Counted from the stretch's first letter, positions 8,710 through 18,249 are shown. The stretch: 62,306 nt of DNA from JAJZSS01 sp964463505 (GCA_964463505.1 CAYXDC010000011.1:1-62306); one strand, 5' to 3'. Program-made: numbers and translations. The notes: generated by a model not told the origin, from the sequence alone.

Positions 8710-9207
8710 TCAGGGTTTTACGCTGAAAGTCCCGATCATGCCGGCATCATAATGCACGCCATCCTGTTCGAAACAGCCCATTTCCCATTCGCCAACCATA
8801 TCCCTGGTAACCTCAAAAGTCATCAGGGCTTTGTCACCGGTCTTTTCCAGGACGACCATAAAGCCCTCGTGGCCTTCTTCATGGCTGGCTTCCATCATGG
8901 AGCCATCAGGATGGGTCAACATGGGCTGCACATGGGCAGACTCAAACATATCGATTTCATAGCCGTGCGGCCGGTTGTTTTCTTTCATCACGTTGCGCCC
9001 AAACATCACTTCATGCGCCAGCACACCCGAATTGACCAGCTCTATGGTCACCTGCTGACCTACCTGGACTTCAATTTGAGCCGGCTCAAAAGCATATTCC
9101 TTCATATCCAAAGTAAAGCTCACCGGCTCAGGTGTGGCTTTAGCACAACCCGCCATAATGATGGCGGCTACCATCATAAGAACCATGCGACTAAATTTTT
9201 CGATCAT
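8710..9207 (-). CDS. Cupredoxin-like lipoprotein
   Basis: Exported copper-protein-like lipoprotein, 165 residues from the chosen ATG. The start at 9207 is preferred over an ATG 45 nt upstream because GGGAGG lies 5 nt before it and the signal peptide then starts normally. A signal sequence with lipobox IIMAGC ends near residue 21. The cupredoxin fold follows (EYAFEPAQIEVQVGQQVTIEL), with a His ligand in VLAHEVMF and a C-terminal Cys-His-Met set in GCFEQDGVHYDAGMIGTF. These residues match a type-1 copper site (inference). A Met/His-rich loop (HPDGSMMEASHEEGHEG) could bind extra metal. Likely role: electron transfer or copper handling outside the membrane. Substrate and partners are unknown. Confidence 0.8.
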   Translation of the reverse strand: MIEKFSRMVLMMVAAIIMAGCAKATPEPVSFTLDMKEYAFEPAQIEVQVGQQVTIELVNSGVLAHEVMFGRNVMKENNRPHGYEIDMFESAHVQPMLTHPDGSMMEASHEEGHEGFMVVLEKTGDKALMTFEVTRDMVGEWEMGCFEQDGVHYDAGMIGTFSVKP

Positions 9208-9414
9208 ATCACCCTCCCAATTAAGAAACGTTAGGCTGACAAAATTTTCCAAATGTTATTATATGTATTTATATCTATATTGTCCATTATGCGAGCGATT
9301 CATTAATCGAGACTAACCTACAGACCACACTTTCGCCCAATGACCTTCCCCTCTCGAAAATTCGATGGTATACAAATAAATAAACCATTCCACCTGTGTT
9401 TAAAGGAGACCCTT

Positions 9415-11043
9415 ATGAAAACGGTCGTAGCCGGCGCATTAGGCGAATGCGTGCATGTTGCCGGCGTCAGTAATTTCTTGCGTCTGGCTGAATCTGCTGG
9501 CTGGCGAACAATTTTCCTGGGGCCTGCAACCCCCATCCAAAAATTCCTTGAAGTTGCGCAACGTGAAGAAGCCGATCTGGTGGGTGTATCGTACCGCCTG
9601 ACGCCCGAGACGGGAGAACGTCTATTGGGCGAGTTTGCAGAGGCAGCCGATCAACTGCATGCTGCGGGCGTGCGCTTTGCATTCGGGGGCACCCCGCCTG
9701 TCGCCACACGCGCAGCCTGTTTAGGATTTTTCGAGCAGGTATTCGACGGTACTGAACTCGAAGAAGATGTCCTAGCATACTTGAAAGGACAGCCGCCCGG
9801 GAACACCTCCGCAGAAGATTATCCTCAAAACGTGATTCAACGCATCCAATGGAAAGCCCCCTTTCCCATCCTGCGCCATCATTTTGGCTTGCCTGACATG
9901 GAAGCCACCCTGGCTGGAATCGAGCAGATTGCCGAAGCGCGCCTGCTGGATGTCATTTCCTTGGGCGTCGATCAGGATGCACAAGAAAATTTCTTTCATC
10001 CAGAACGGCAAGACCTCCGCCGGCGTGGCGCAGGCGGTGTACCGGTTCGCAGTATCGAGCATCTACGCGCCTTGTATTCAGCTACACGCACCGGTAATTA
10101 CCCGATCTTACGCATCTATTCAGGTACCGATGATTTTATCCGCCTGGCAGAAGTCTTTGTAGAAACGATCCATAACGCCTGGTGCGCCATCCCCTTATTC
10201 TGGTTCAATCAAATGGATGGCCGCGGTCCTTGGGATCTGGCTGGCTCCATCCGGGAGCACCAGCAGGTGATGGCCTGGTATGGGGCGCGCAACATCCCGG
10301 TCGAGCTCAACGAGCCGCACCATTGGGGTATGCGCGATGCCCCCGATGTGGTCTTTGTTGTTTCCGCTTATCTATCTGCTTACAATGCGCGCGCCTTTGG
10401 GGTGCAGGATTATATCGCCCAGTTCATGTTTAACAGCCCTCCGGGCACCTCCGATAGCATGGATCTGGCAAAAATGCTGGCAATCCTGGAGCTGATCGCG
10501 CCGCTCGAAAACGAGAATTTCCGTGTATGGCGCCAAACGCGCACCGGTTTGCTGAGCTATCCGGTTGAAACGGCTGCGGCGCGTGCCCATCTGGCGACCA
10601 GTATCTATGTCCAGATGGCGCTCAAACCGCATATCATCCATATCGTCGGGCACACCGAAGCCGACCATGCAGCCACAGCCGGCGATATTATCGAAGCTTG
10701 CCGGATGGCGCGCCGCAGCCTCTCCAACGCGCTGCAGGGCGCACCAGACCTGACGGCTGATCCTGCGGTGCAGGCACGCAAAGAGCATTTGATCATGGAA
10801 GCACAAATCACTTTACAGGCGATCCAAACACTGGCCAAAAACTCTGACATCGATCCATTGACTGACCCGTCCGTCCTGGCCCGTTGTGTCACGGAAGGTA
10901 TCCTGGACGCACCTCAGCTAAAAAACAATCCGTTTGCCCTGGGGAACATCCAGACTCAGATCATGCTTGGGGCGTGCCAGGTGATCGATGCCCATGGGCA
11001 GGCACTGGCTGAAACCCAGCGCTTACATAATTTTTTTTCATAA
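9415..11043 (+). CDS. Cobalamin-binding mutase-like protein
   Basis: 542 residues from the ATG at 9415, chosen because AAAGGAG precedes it. The N-terminal ~120 residues resemble a B12-binding Rossmann domain: His14-x-x-Gly17, then Ser59 exactly 41 residues after Gly17, then Gly91-Gly92. This follows the D-x-H-x-x-G-x41-S-x-L-x26-28-G-G pattern, although the Asp is Cys12 and the L position is Arg61. The remainder (IYSGTDDFIRLAEVFVETI, QFMFNSPPGTSDSMDLAKML, VGHTEADHAATAGDIIEA) looks like the catalytic TIM-barrel half of glutamate-mutase or aminomutase enzymes fused to the B12 domain (inference). It lies 10 nt before an opine-dehydrogenase-family gene and the two are probably one operon. The substrate is unknown; an amino-acid rearrangement is the best guess. 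Confidence 0.65.
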   Translation: MKTVVAGALGECVHVAGVSNFLRLAESAGWRTIFLGPATPIQKFLEVAQREEADLVGVSYRLTPETGERLLGEFAEAADQLHAAGVRFAFGGTPPVATRAACLGFFEQVFDGTELEEDVLAYLKGQPPGNTSAEDYPQNVIQRIQWKAPFPILRHHFGLPDMEATLAGIEQIAEARLLDVISLGVDQDAQENFFHPERQDLRRRGAGGVPVRSIEHLRALYSATRTGNYPILRIYSGTDDFIRLAEVFVETIHNAWCAIPLFWFNQMDGRGPWDLAGSIREHQQVMAWYGARNIPVELNEPHHWGMRDAPDVVFVVSAYLSAYNARAFGVQDYIAQFMFNSPPGTSDSMDLAKMLAILELIAPLENENFRVWRQTRTGLLSYPVETAAARAHLATSIYVQMALKPHIIHIVGHTEADHAATAGDIIEACRMARRSLSNALQGAPDLTADPAVQARKEHLIMEAQITLQAIQTLAKNSDIDPLTDPSVLARCVTEGILDAPQLKNNPFALGNIQTQIMLGACQVIDAHGQALAETQRLHNFFS

Positions 11044-11053
11044 GGAGCCAGGC

Positions 11054-12169
11054 ATGCAAAAGACAACCAAATACACGATCATTGGCGCCGGGAACGGCGG
11101 CAAAGCCATGGCAGCTCACCTGGCAATCATGGGATTCCAGGTTGCGCTGTACAACCGCACCTATGAGCACATCGCCATGATCGAACGGCGGGGTGGGATC
11201 GAATTGGAAAGCTATGAAGGCTGTGAGCGCGGCTTTGGAAAATTGGCCCTGGTAACGGATAAACTTGAAGAAGCCTTAGCGTTTGCAGATGTGGTCATGG
11301 TGGTTGTTCCTTCCTCTGCGCATGCTGAGATTGCCAGGAAGGCAGCTCCCTATTTCCGTGACGGGCAAATCTGCCTGCTGCATCCCGGCAGGACTTGTGG
11401 AGCAATCGAATTCAATAACGAAGTTCATCGTAGCGGGCTCACTGCGGATATCACCATTGCTGAAACGGAAACTTTTATCTACGCCAGCCGTTCCGATGGA
11501 CCTGCCCAGGCGCGCATCTTTCGTGTTAAAGAAGCAGTCCCGCTGGCAGCCTTGCCGGCTAACCGCACCCAACGGGTGCTGGACAGCATCTGCCCGGCCT
11601 ACCCACAATACGTGGATGGCATCAACGTTCTGCATACCGGGCTCAACAATATGGGCGCCATCTTCCATCCCGCATTAACCATCCTGAATGCCGGGCGGAT
11701 TGAATCAACCAACGGCGATTTCGAATTTTATATCGAAGGCGTCACCCCCTCGGTTGCCAGGCTGTTGGAAGTGCTGGACCGCGAGCGCGTAACGGTAGCA
11801 TCGGCTCTGGGAATTCGAGCGCGCACTGCCATGGAGTGGCTGCGATTAGCCTACAACGTCACCGGTTCGGACCTGAACGAAGCCATCCATAACCAATCAG
11901 GCTATTACGGCATTAAAGCTCCCAGCACACTCAATCATCGCTATATTTTTGAGGACGTGCCCATGAGCCTGGTGCCCATTGCTGCACTGGGTGAAAGATA
12001 TGGTGTTTCGGTAAATGGCATTAACAGCATCATCCGCCTGGGCTGCATCATCCACAAGACCGATTACTGGCGGCGGGGGCGCACCATGGATAAGCTGGGC
12101 ATCCAAAACCTGAGTGTCAGTGAGTTAACCCAGTTTGTCAACGAAGGAAGTGTAGAAAATCTAACCTGA
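11054..12169 (+). CDS. NAD/NADP octopine/nopaline dehydrogenase family protein
   Basis: Oxidoreductase-like protein, 371 residues from the ATG at 11054 (AAGGAG lies 8 nt upstream; the longer reading frame would overlap the previous gene). The N-terminal Rossmann motif is IIGAGNGGKAMAAHLAIMG at about residues 8-26. The C-terminal helical domain contains NNMGAIFHPALTILNAGRIE, which matches the family pattern with the His thought to act in catalysis. Members reduce imines formed from keto acids and amino acids, or oxidise opines. Tight linkage to the cobalamin mutase-like gene suggests both act on the same amino-acid-derived metabolite (inference). Confidence 0.82.
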   Translation: MQKTTKYTIIGAGNGGKAMAAHLAIMGFQVALYNRTYEHIAMIERRGGIELESYEGCERGFGKLALVTDKLEEALAFADVVMVVVPSSAHAEIARKAAPYFRDGQICLLHPGRTCGAIEFNNEVHRSGLTADITIAETETFIYASRSDGPAQARIFRVKEAVPLAALPANRTQRVLDSICPAYPQYVDGINVLHTGLNNMGAIFHPALTILNAGRIESTNGDFEFYIEGVTPSVARLLEVLDRERVTVASALGIRARTAMEWLRLAYNVTGSDLNEAIHNQSGYYGIKAPSTLNHRYIFEDVPMSLVPIAALGERYGVSVNGINSIIRLGCIIHKTDYWRRGRTMDKLGIQNLSVSELTQFVNEGSVENLT

Positions 12170-12174
12170 ACTGG

Positions 12175-13767
12175 TTATCGCACAATGATCGAGCTGGAAG
12201 GTCCCCCGGGGTTGGCGCTCACCACCCGGCCATCCTTGAATAATTCCCCCTGGTAGCTGCGCTCGCCGGCGATCACGCGCCAGCCACTCAGGATCAACGG
12301 CACCGGTCCATCCACGGCGATCCACTCGCCATTGTATTTACGAGCCAGATGGACGTGTGTACCCGTAGATGCGCCGCCCTCGCAGGATGGATGTCCAAGC
12401 TGGGCGTCTTGCTCGACGCGGCTGCCCTGAGCGATCATCTCGTGGCCGGCGAGATGATAGTAAAAGATCACCCAGCCAGTCTGTTCCAATCCGTCCCCAT
12501 CCAGGTCCAGCACCACAGTGTTATGCGCTGCCCGCACCACAATTCCTGGCGCTACTGCGGTAGCCCAGGCGCGTGATACGGCGCAGGCAGCCTGTCCGGT
12601 TACCGGTGAGAAGTCAATGGCGCCACGCGCGCTGCCGGAAAGCCAGGATAGATGCGGTCCACCGGTAAAACCCCAGCGCTCCCCGGGTACAAATGGCAGC
12701 TCAAGCCCATTCAGCTGCAACCCATGCGGGATGAGCGGACCCATGGCAGCCGCGCGCAACCAGGCGTCGCCAAACATAGCATTGTGCAGCACCACCAGAC
12801 TCTGCGCGCCATACAGCGCCTCGTGCCAGTCTGCGCGATTGCTCAGGCGTGCGAAAAGCACCTGCAGGGCGGCTGTGCCAGGGTTGATCTCAGGACTCAG
12901 GCGTGCGGTGGTTTTATCTGCGTAGCGAAACTCCAGCAGGCTGCCTGTGCGCCAGCCATAGTACCCAATCCCTAAGTGGCTGCCGGTCATCAGCAGCTCT
13001 TCATATAGGCCGGTGCGCCCTGGCACGCCAAATCCGATGGGGTAGATCCTGGTTGCCTGGCCTACAGGTTCACCCAGCACCCAGCCGGATTGAAATTCCA
13101 GGATGGATAACAGCAAACGCGGGTTGATCGAAGCCTCGTTGGACACGCGCCTGACAATTTCTGCTCCGGTGTAGGTTGACCCATCCAAATTCTCAATATA
13201 ACTGCTCAGGTATCCTCCGGCCTGCTGAACAAAAGCCTCGAGATCAAAATCTACGGCGCTGGGTGAATTCACCACTTCCGCATCCGGCAACAGCCAGGCG
13301 GCGGATTCGACATTCTCCAGGGTATTGGGGATGCCGAGCAAAGTCCCTTCAGGAATAAAACCAGCTGGATCAAGCGCCTGGGTGGACACAATCTCTGCTG
13401 GAACGATCCCGAAGCGCAGTGCCACGGCCGACAAGGTATCGCCAGCTTGAGCTGTATAGGTATAGGCAATAGGCAGCGCGCCTGGGGTTGGAGTCGCAGG
13501 GGCAGCAGGCAAGAGCGGCTCGCCTGCTGGAGTGGCGATCTGTCCCGGGTCGGGTGTGCTTATGGCAGGCACAGCCGTTGCCGGCGCGCCTGGCTGAGCC
13601 GGAAAACCCGCAGCAGCAGTTTGGGTAAGCAGTAAGGACTGCGCAATCAGCGTGGCGCGCAGGTCTCCTGCCGATATTTGGCGCGGCGATCTCACCAATC
13701 CGGGGTAATTACAGGCAGTTGCCAGGAGAATCAGAGACAAGCCGATAGAAATGAGTCTTTTATGCAA
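12175..13767 (-). CDS. LysM and M23-peptidase-like lipoprotein
   Basis: Exported lipoprotein of 530 residues. The signal peptide ends in lipobox LATAC (Cys at about residue 19). A Pro/Ala/Thr-rich linker leads to a LysM domain at ~105-150 (YTAQAGDTLSAVALRFGI), which binds peptidoglycan glycans. A long middle region (~170-350) has no recognised family. The C-terminus resembles an M23/LytM metallopeptidase, with THVHLARK giving the HxH ligand and ARGAIDFSP the Asp. The usual H of HxGxD is not in place; an upstream GPH may substitute. Its stop is 6 bp from the convergent opine-dehydrogenase stop. Likely acts on the cell wall; catalytic competence is uncertain. Confidence 0.75.
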   Translation of the reverse strand: MHKRLISIGLSLILLATACNYPGLVRSPRQISAGDLRATLIAQSLLLTQTAAAGFPAQPGAPATAVPAISTPDPGQIATPAGEPLLPAAPATPTPGALPIAYTYTAQAGDTLSAVALRFGIVPAEIVSTQALDPAGFIPEGTLLGIPNTLENVESAAWLLPDAEVVNSPSAVDFDLEAFVQQAGGYLSSYIENLDGSTYTGAEIVRRVSNEASINPRLLLSILEFQSGWVLGEPVGQATRIYPIGFGVPGRTGLYEELLMTGSHLGIGYYGWRTGSLLEFRYADKTTARLSPEINPGTAALQVLFARLSNRADWHEALYGAQSLVVLHNAMFGDAWLRAAAMGPLIPHGLQLNGLELPFVPGERWGFTGGPHLSWLSGSARGAIDFSPVTGQAACAVSRAWATAVAPGIVVRAAHNTVVLDLDGDGLEQTGWVIFYYHLAGHEMIAQGSRVEQDAQLGHPSCEGGASTGTHVHLARKYNGEWIAVDGPVPLILSGWRVIAGERSYQGELFKDGRVVSANPGGPSSSIIVR

Positions 13768-13979
13768 GCGTTAAATCCTTCTTGAGTTGCACGATCAGAG
13801 CAATTAATTTCTGTCCCAGCTAATTCTAGATCCAAGGCTGTCAAATCCCACCGCTGACCGTGCATTTTAGATCATTATAACCAACCCCACATCAAAACCC
13901 ACGCATAAATAGTTATGCTTCCCCCTGAATAGAGTACCAACCTGCAGTTGTTATAAATTAATGAGAGATCTATTTGGTT

Positions 13980-13985
13980 TATAAT
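13980..13985 (+). promoter_or_regulatory. Possible sigma-70 -10 element before mscL
   Basis: The hexamer TATAAT lies 49 nt upstream of the mscL start in an AT-rich intergenic stretch. No good -35 is present at standard spacing, so this is weak. The rest of the 13768-14034 gap shows nothing else recognisable. Confidence 0.35.
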
Positions 13986-14034
13986 GCACGCAGGTTAAAA
14001 ACCAATATCACAAAACAAGTAAAGGATGCAAATT

Positions 14035-14409
14035 ATGTTGAAGGAATTTCGTGATTTTATCAATCGCGGTAATGTCATTGACCTGGCTGTAGCAGTTATC
14101 ATCGGTGTCGCTTTCGGCGCTATCGTTACATCACTGGTGAATGATATCATTATGCCGCTGGTGGGTATCATCCTCGGTGGAGTCGATTTCACCGGTCTGG
14201 TGATCACCTTCGGCGAAGCCCAAATTCTGTATGGTAATTTCATTCAAGCTATCGTTAACTTCTTCATCGTTGCCTTCGTCATTTTCATGATTGTCCGCAC
14301 CATCAATAAGATGAAAAAACCAACTGAGCCAGCCGCGCCTGCTGCTCCGCCAGAAGATATCGTGTTGTTGACGGAAATCCGTGATCTACTGAAAAATCGC
14401 CAGCCGTAA
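14035..14409 (+). CDS. mscL: Large-conductance mechanosensitive channel MscL
   Basis: Pentameric emergency-release channel opened by membrane tension during osmotic downshock, 124 residues. The start at 14035 is chosen because AAAGG sits at proper distance; an ATG 9 nt upstream directly abuts that site. The N-terminal MLKEFRDFINRGNVIDLAVAVIIGVAFGAIV includes the amphipathic N-helix and pore-lining TM1. TM2 is around residues 68-90, and a Pro/Ala linker leads to the C-terminal helix (LLTEIRDLL). Monocistronic between two opposite-strand genes. Confidence 0.96.
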   Translation: MLKEFRDFINRGNVIDLAVAVIIGVAFGAIVTSLVNDIIMPLVGIILGGVDFTGLVITFGEAQILYGNFIQAIVNFFIVAFVIFMIVRTINKMKKPTEPAAPAAPPEDIVLLTEIRDLLKNRQP

Positions 14410-14504
14410 TCGGATTTGCCATGCCCGATAAAAATGTCCGAGCGAATTCGCCCCGGGTATTTTTACTGGATGTTTCCAGAACATTTATAAATATTTCCAA
14501 CCGA

Positions 14505-15518
14505 TCAGATCTTTAAGACAGCCTCTCCATTGATGCGACTGTGCTTCATGTCCATCAATGCCTGGTTGGCATCCGCCAGATCATACAGGGTAATGGTCGG
14601 CTTGAGATTGATCTCTTCTGCCAGTTTTAGAAATTCGATCCCGTCCTGCACGGTAGCGTTGGCTACACTACGCAAGGTCCTTTCGCCGTAGATAGAACGG
14701 TAAGGGAAAGCCGGGATATCGCTCATATAGATGGCATTGATTGCCAGGGTCCCGCCCGGGCGTAGTTTTTCCAATGTAGCCGGAACCAACGCACCAGCCG
14801 GCGCAAAGATCACCGCGCGATCCAATAGCTGGGGCGGACTTTCATCTGCTCCACCTACCCAACTTGCCCCCAAGTCGCGGGCATGCTGGCGGTGGGCAGC
14901 CGAACGCGTAAACACAGATACTTCGCAGCCCCAATACCTGGCGACCTGAATCGCCAGGTGCGCACTGGCTCCGAAACCTACCAGACCAACATGCTCGCCA
15001 GGCTGCACATCTGCCTGGCGCAGCGAACGATAGCCAATGATGCCGGCGCATAAAAGCGGGGCAGCCTCTGCGTCCGAAATCCCATTTGGAAGAGGCAATA
15101 CAAAGGGCGCTTCGGCTAACATGGCTCCAGCATAACCGCCATCCTCATCGAATCCGGTAAATCTAGCTGCAGGGCACAGGTTCTGCAGGCCACGCTGGCA
15201 GTAAGTACAGTTCCCGTCCGCGGCATACAACCAGGCAGCGCCCACCCGATCTCCCAGGTGCAGACTGGATTGAGCGGCCTGGTCGCCCAGACTTTCGATG
15301 ACTCCCACCACCTGATGGCCGGGGATTAGCGGTAATTTTGGGGGGTGGATTTCGCCCTCGACCGTATGCAGATCGGTGTGACACACCCCACAGAATTTGA
15401 TCCTGATGCGCACCTGTCCTGGACCAGGTTCGGGGATTTTGATTTCTTCCCAGATCAAGGGGAGCGATCCTACAGGACCGAACTGGTGCAGGCGCATACA
15501 CGGTACATGCAGATCCAT
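14505..15518 (-). CDS. Zinc-dependent alcohol dehydrogenase family protein
   Basis: Medium-chain NAD(P)-dependent dehydrogenase, 337 residues. The ATG at 15518 is preferred because AAGGAGG precedes it. Catalytic zinc ligands are visible in CGVCHTDLH and GHQVVG, structural zinc ligands in CTYCQRGLQNLC, and the Rossmann motif in VGLVGFGASAHLAIQVAR. The GVCHTDLH pattern is that of the AdhA/YogA-type alcohol dehydrogenases, which interconvert primary alcohols and aldehydes. It lies downstream of ino1 but a terminator separates them. Physiological substrate unknown. Confidence 0.88.
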   Translation of the reverse strand: MDLHVPCMRLHQFGPVGSLPLIWEEIKIPEPGPGQVRIRIKFCGVCHTDLHTVEGEIHPPKLPLIPGHQVVGVIESLGDQAAQSSLHLGDRVGAAWLYAADGNCTYCQRGLQNLCPAARFTGFDEDGGYAGAMLAEAPFVLPLPNGISDAEAAPLLCAGIIGYRSLRQADVQPGEHVGLVGFGASAHLAIQVARYWGCEVSVFTRSAAHRQHARDLGASWVGGADESPPQLLDRAVIFAPAGALVPATLEKLRPGGTLAINAIYMSDIPAFPYRSIYGERTLRSVANATVQDGIEFLKLAEEINLKPTITLYDLADANQALMDMKHSRINGEAVLKI

Positions 15519-15547
15519 TTCAACCTCCTTGAGTAAGGAAATCAAAA

Positions 15548-15578
15548 GGGGTTGGATATCCTAAGAATAACCAACCCC
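15548..15578 (-). terminator. Rho-independent terminator of ino1
   Basis: Arms GGGGTTGG and CCAACCCC (8 bp) with a 15-nt loop, followed on the minus strand by CTTTTGATTTCC. Located 22 nt after the ino1 stop and before the alcohol dehydrogenase start. Confidence 0.7.
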
Positions 15579-15599
15579 AGTACATGGCGACAGGTCGTT

Positions 15600-16682
15600 T
15601 TATGCCTCGCCCTGGATGAAGGCTTCTGTCATCGTCCGGCAAATATCATCGCGGAATTGCTTGGGAGGCGTTTTCATGAAATACGAAGAAGGTCCAATCA
15701 GTGGACCCGCCAGGCCGCGATCCAACCCCAGCTTGGCGCAGCGAACTGCATCGATAATCACGCCGGCAGAATTAGGTGAATCCCACACTTCCAGCTTGGT
15801 TTCCAGATTCAGCGGGACATCCCCGAAAGTTGTGCCTTCCATACGGATATGGCACCATTTACGATCCAGCAACCAGGGCACATGATCCGAAGGACCCACA
15901 TGCACATTTTCAGGCGCCAGGGGGTAAGGCAGCATACTGGTAACTGCACCGGTCTTGGAGATCTTTTTCGATTCCAGGCGCTCGCGCTCCAGCATGTTGA
16001 GGAAATCTGTATTGCCACCAAAATTTAGCTGGTACGTGCGGTCAATACGCACTCCGCGATCCACAAACAGGTTGACCAGCATGCGGTGCAAGATGGTGGC
16101 GCCTACCTGGGATTTCACATCATCGCCAATCAAAGGCAAGCCGCGCTCTCGAAACCGCCCTGCCCAGTAATCCTGGCTGGCAATAAAAACCGGGATGCCA
16201 TTCACAAAAGCGCAGCCGGCTTCCAGAACCTGTTCCACATACCATTTGGTGGCCATTTCCGAGCCTACGGGCAGATAATTAACCACCACGTCTGTCTTGG
16301 TCTCTTTTAATATTTTAACGATATCGGCGGTAGGCCCAGGCGCCTTCTTTACAATTTGCTGCAAATACTTTCCCAGACCATCATGGGTCATCCCGCGATA
16401 CACCGGTATGTTTAATTTTGGGACATCGCAAAACTTAATTGTATTATTTGGATATGCATAAATTGCTTCGCTCAGGTCCAAACCGACCTTAGTATCCACC
16501 ACATCAAAGGCGGCAGTAAACTCGATATCCCGAATATGGTAGCCGCCTAAGTTAACGTGCATCAGACCTGGCACCTGTTCATCATCTTTGGCATCCCGGT
16601 AATAGTGCACCCCCTGCACCAGGGATGAAGCGCAGTTACCCACGCCGATAATTGCCACTCGCACTTTCTGCTTACTTGTCAT
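15600..16682 (-). CDS. ino1: Inositol-3-phosphate synthase
   Basis: Converts glucose-6-phosphate to 1D-myo-inositol 3-phosphate in an NAD-dependent isomerisation; this is the entry to inositol phospholipids and related solutes. 360 residues, the short actinobacterial/archaeal form. The NAD motif is AIIGVGNCASSLVQGVHYY (residues ~10-28). Downstream signatures are GDDVKSQVGATILHR and NFGGNTDFLNMLE, the latter with catalytic-site residues. The C-terminus DAVRCAKLGLDRGLAGPLI is typical. The 240 bp upstream (16683-16923) hold no recognisable gene. It suggests inositol lipids in this organism. Confidence 0.94.
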   Translation of the reverse strand: MTSKQKVRVAIIGVGNCASSLVQGVHYYRDAKDDEQVPGLMHVNLGGYHIRDIEFTAAFDVVDTKVGLDLSEAIYAYPNNTIKFCDVPKLNIPVYRGMTHDGLGKYLQQIVKKAPGPTADIVKILKETKTDVVVNYLPVGSEMATKWYVEQVLEAGCAFVNGIPVFIASQDYWAGRFRERGLPLIGDDVKSQVGATILHRMLVNLFVDRGVRIDRTYQLNFGGNTDFLNMLERERLESKKISKTGAVTSMLPYPLAPENVHVGPSDHVPWLLDRKWCHIRMEGTTFGDVPLNLETKLEVWDSPNSAGVIIDAVRCAKLGLDRGLAGPLIGPSSYFMKTPPKQFRDDICRTMTEAFIQGEA

Positions 16683-16923
16683 CCAAAGCTCCTTCAGTTA
16701 TGTAATATTCCCCTGGCTTGTGCAGACTGGTTTGGCCTTCACGAATTTTCAGGGCGTGCTGAAGATATCGCGCACGAAAGTATAAGTTTTCAAAAACCCA
16801 ACATTCACACAGTCTTGAATTATACGACGCAATCAGATGCCTGTGCAAAACTAAGGACACAAATATTGGCATCGTTTGCGCTACTATCCCCCGCAAGGAA
16901 TTTCGGAGCTTTGCCTACTGATA

Positions 16924-17994
16924 CTAAACGATCCCTTGCTCTACAGGCTTAAAAGCAGGCCAAATGAGGATCATCAAAATTGGCAAAAACTCGAAAAACA
17001 CCCTAAATTCAAACGGAAATCCGAAAAATATGTAGAGTACAAACAAAGGGGCAAAAATTACCGCAGAATTTCTAATGAATACAGGTTTGTTTTTCCAATG
17101 GATGATAACCAGTAATACCAGAGCAATTCCTAAAATCGAGCTTAAGACAAGAAAATAAACAGGAGCAATATGGAAAAAAAGTATGTGTTCGGATAAATGA
17201 AATTGAACAAATGAACCCGGATTATCTGAAAAATAATAGGTTAAAGATCCTTTGATAATCATGAAAATTACAAGCTGTAAAATGGCGATCCATAGGAATT
17301 GTTTTCGATCGATCCTTTTCCAATAATGAAATACATATACAACTGTGAGGAGGATACTGGTTTCTTTATTCAGTGTAGCCAGTGCAAATACCAGTAAAAA
17401 CCAGGCAAACTGTTTCCGCGACAGCAACAATAAGCCGAGGGTAAATAAAAATAAGCTTGAAAAATCGTAAATATAACCAAATTTAAAAAACAGAGGCAAG
17501 ATTGATAGTGCGACAATGCTGACGAGGTTCTTCGTGAACTCACTGTAACCCACGCTGCTTATCAACTGACGGAAAACCACTACAAATCCCAACAACGATC
17601 CAATTAGGACCAACAAAGTAACGAAAGCTTCACGCGGGTACGTAGCTGCGTCCAGCAGAGATAACCATTGCCGGATGACGTCAAATGACATTGCACTTTC
17701 GACGAAGCCTATGGGCACCAAAGGTGTACTAAGCCGGGCGATCGTAGGAATCAAGGCTCTGTAAACAAATGGTCGATAAGCCGTTCCGTAGATCATACTA
17801 CCAAGACCTGCGTGTCCATTATCTCCTACGTCTGTAAGAATCAAAAAGCGGTTCAAAACAACAAAAGTTAAGAGAATAATAAAAATCCAGTAAGACAATC
17901 TCATAAAGATGATCAAAGGTCCAGAAGATCCGTTGTTCACGAAGAAGCCGTCTTCGGGACTATGAAGTTGTTCGTCTTTACTACCTTCGATCAT
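16924..17994 (-). CDS. Polytopic membrane protein of unknown function
   Basis: 356 residues with about eight hydrophobic segments, e.g. YWIFIILLTFVVLNRFLI near residue 35 and FLFTLGLLLL. A conserved-looking loop GTAYRPFVYRALIP (around 88-101) and a KETS motif after a TM segment resemble polyprenol-dependent GT-C-like membrane enzymes, but no catalytic motif can be assigned. The gene is visibly more AT-rich than its neighbours and uses A/T-ending codons more often, which suggests recent acquisition (inference). Start chosen at the first ATG. Not in an operon. Confidence 0.7.
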   Translation of the reverse strand: MIEGSKDEQLHSPEDGFFVNNGSSGPLIIFMRLSYWIFIILLTFVVLNRFLILTDVGDNGHAGLGSMIYGTAYRPFVYRALIPTIARLSTPLVPIGFVESAMSFDVIRQWLSLLDAATYPREAFVTLLVLIGSLLGFVVVFRQLISSVGYSEFTKNLVSIVALSILPLFFKFGYIYDFSSLFLFTLGLLLLSRKQFAWFLLVFALATLNKETSILLTVVYVFHYWKRIDRKQFLWIAILQLVIFMIIKGSLTYYFSDNPGSFVQFHLSEHILFFHIAPVYFLVLSSILGIALVLLVIIHWKNKPVFIRNSAVIFAPLFVLYIFFGFPFEFRVFFEFLPILMILIWPAFKPVEQGIV

Positions 17995-18203
17995 AATTAT
18001 TATCCCGGTGATTTTATTTATGGTGTATCAAATTGAGAATGGATATGCTCGGTGATCTTTGGATGGAATGCTGAAACCGTATAATTTCTTAGGTCTCATC
18101 CATCTATAAGACCAATTTTTATTCTAACCTCTTGGTCGAACCAAAAAGTATGAGATACCGGCTACCCGGTTTACAATTATGATAATTTGGTAAAAATAAA
18201 AAA

Positions 18204-18235
18204 ACTCCCGAATGCATAATGTGCATTTCAGGAGT
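18204..18235 (-). terminator. Rho-independent terminator of tRNA-Pro
   Basis: Stem ACTCCTG/CGGGAGT extended by the inner arm ATGCA/TGCAT, followed on the minus strand by a seven-T run and further T-rich sequence. It lies 14 nt downstream of the tRNA. The rest of the 17995-18249 gap shows nothing else. Confidence 0.85.
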
Positions 18236-18249
18236 CTTTGAAAAGAAAG

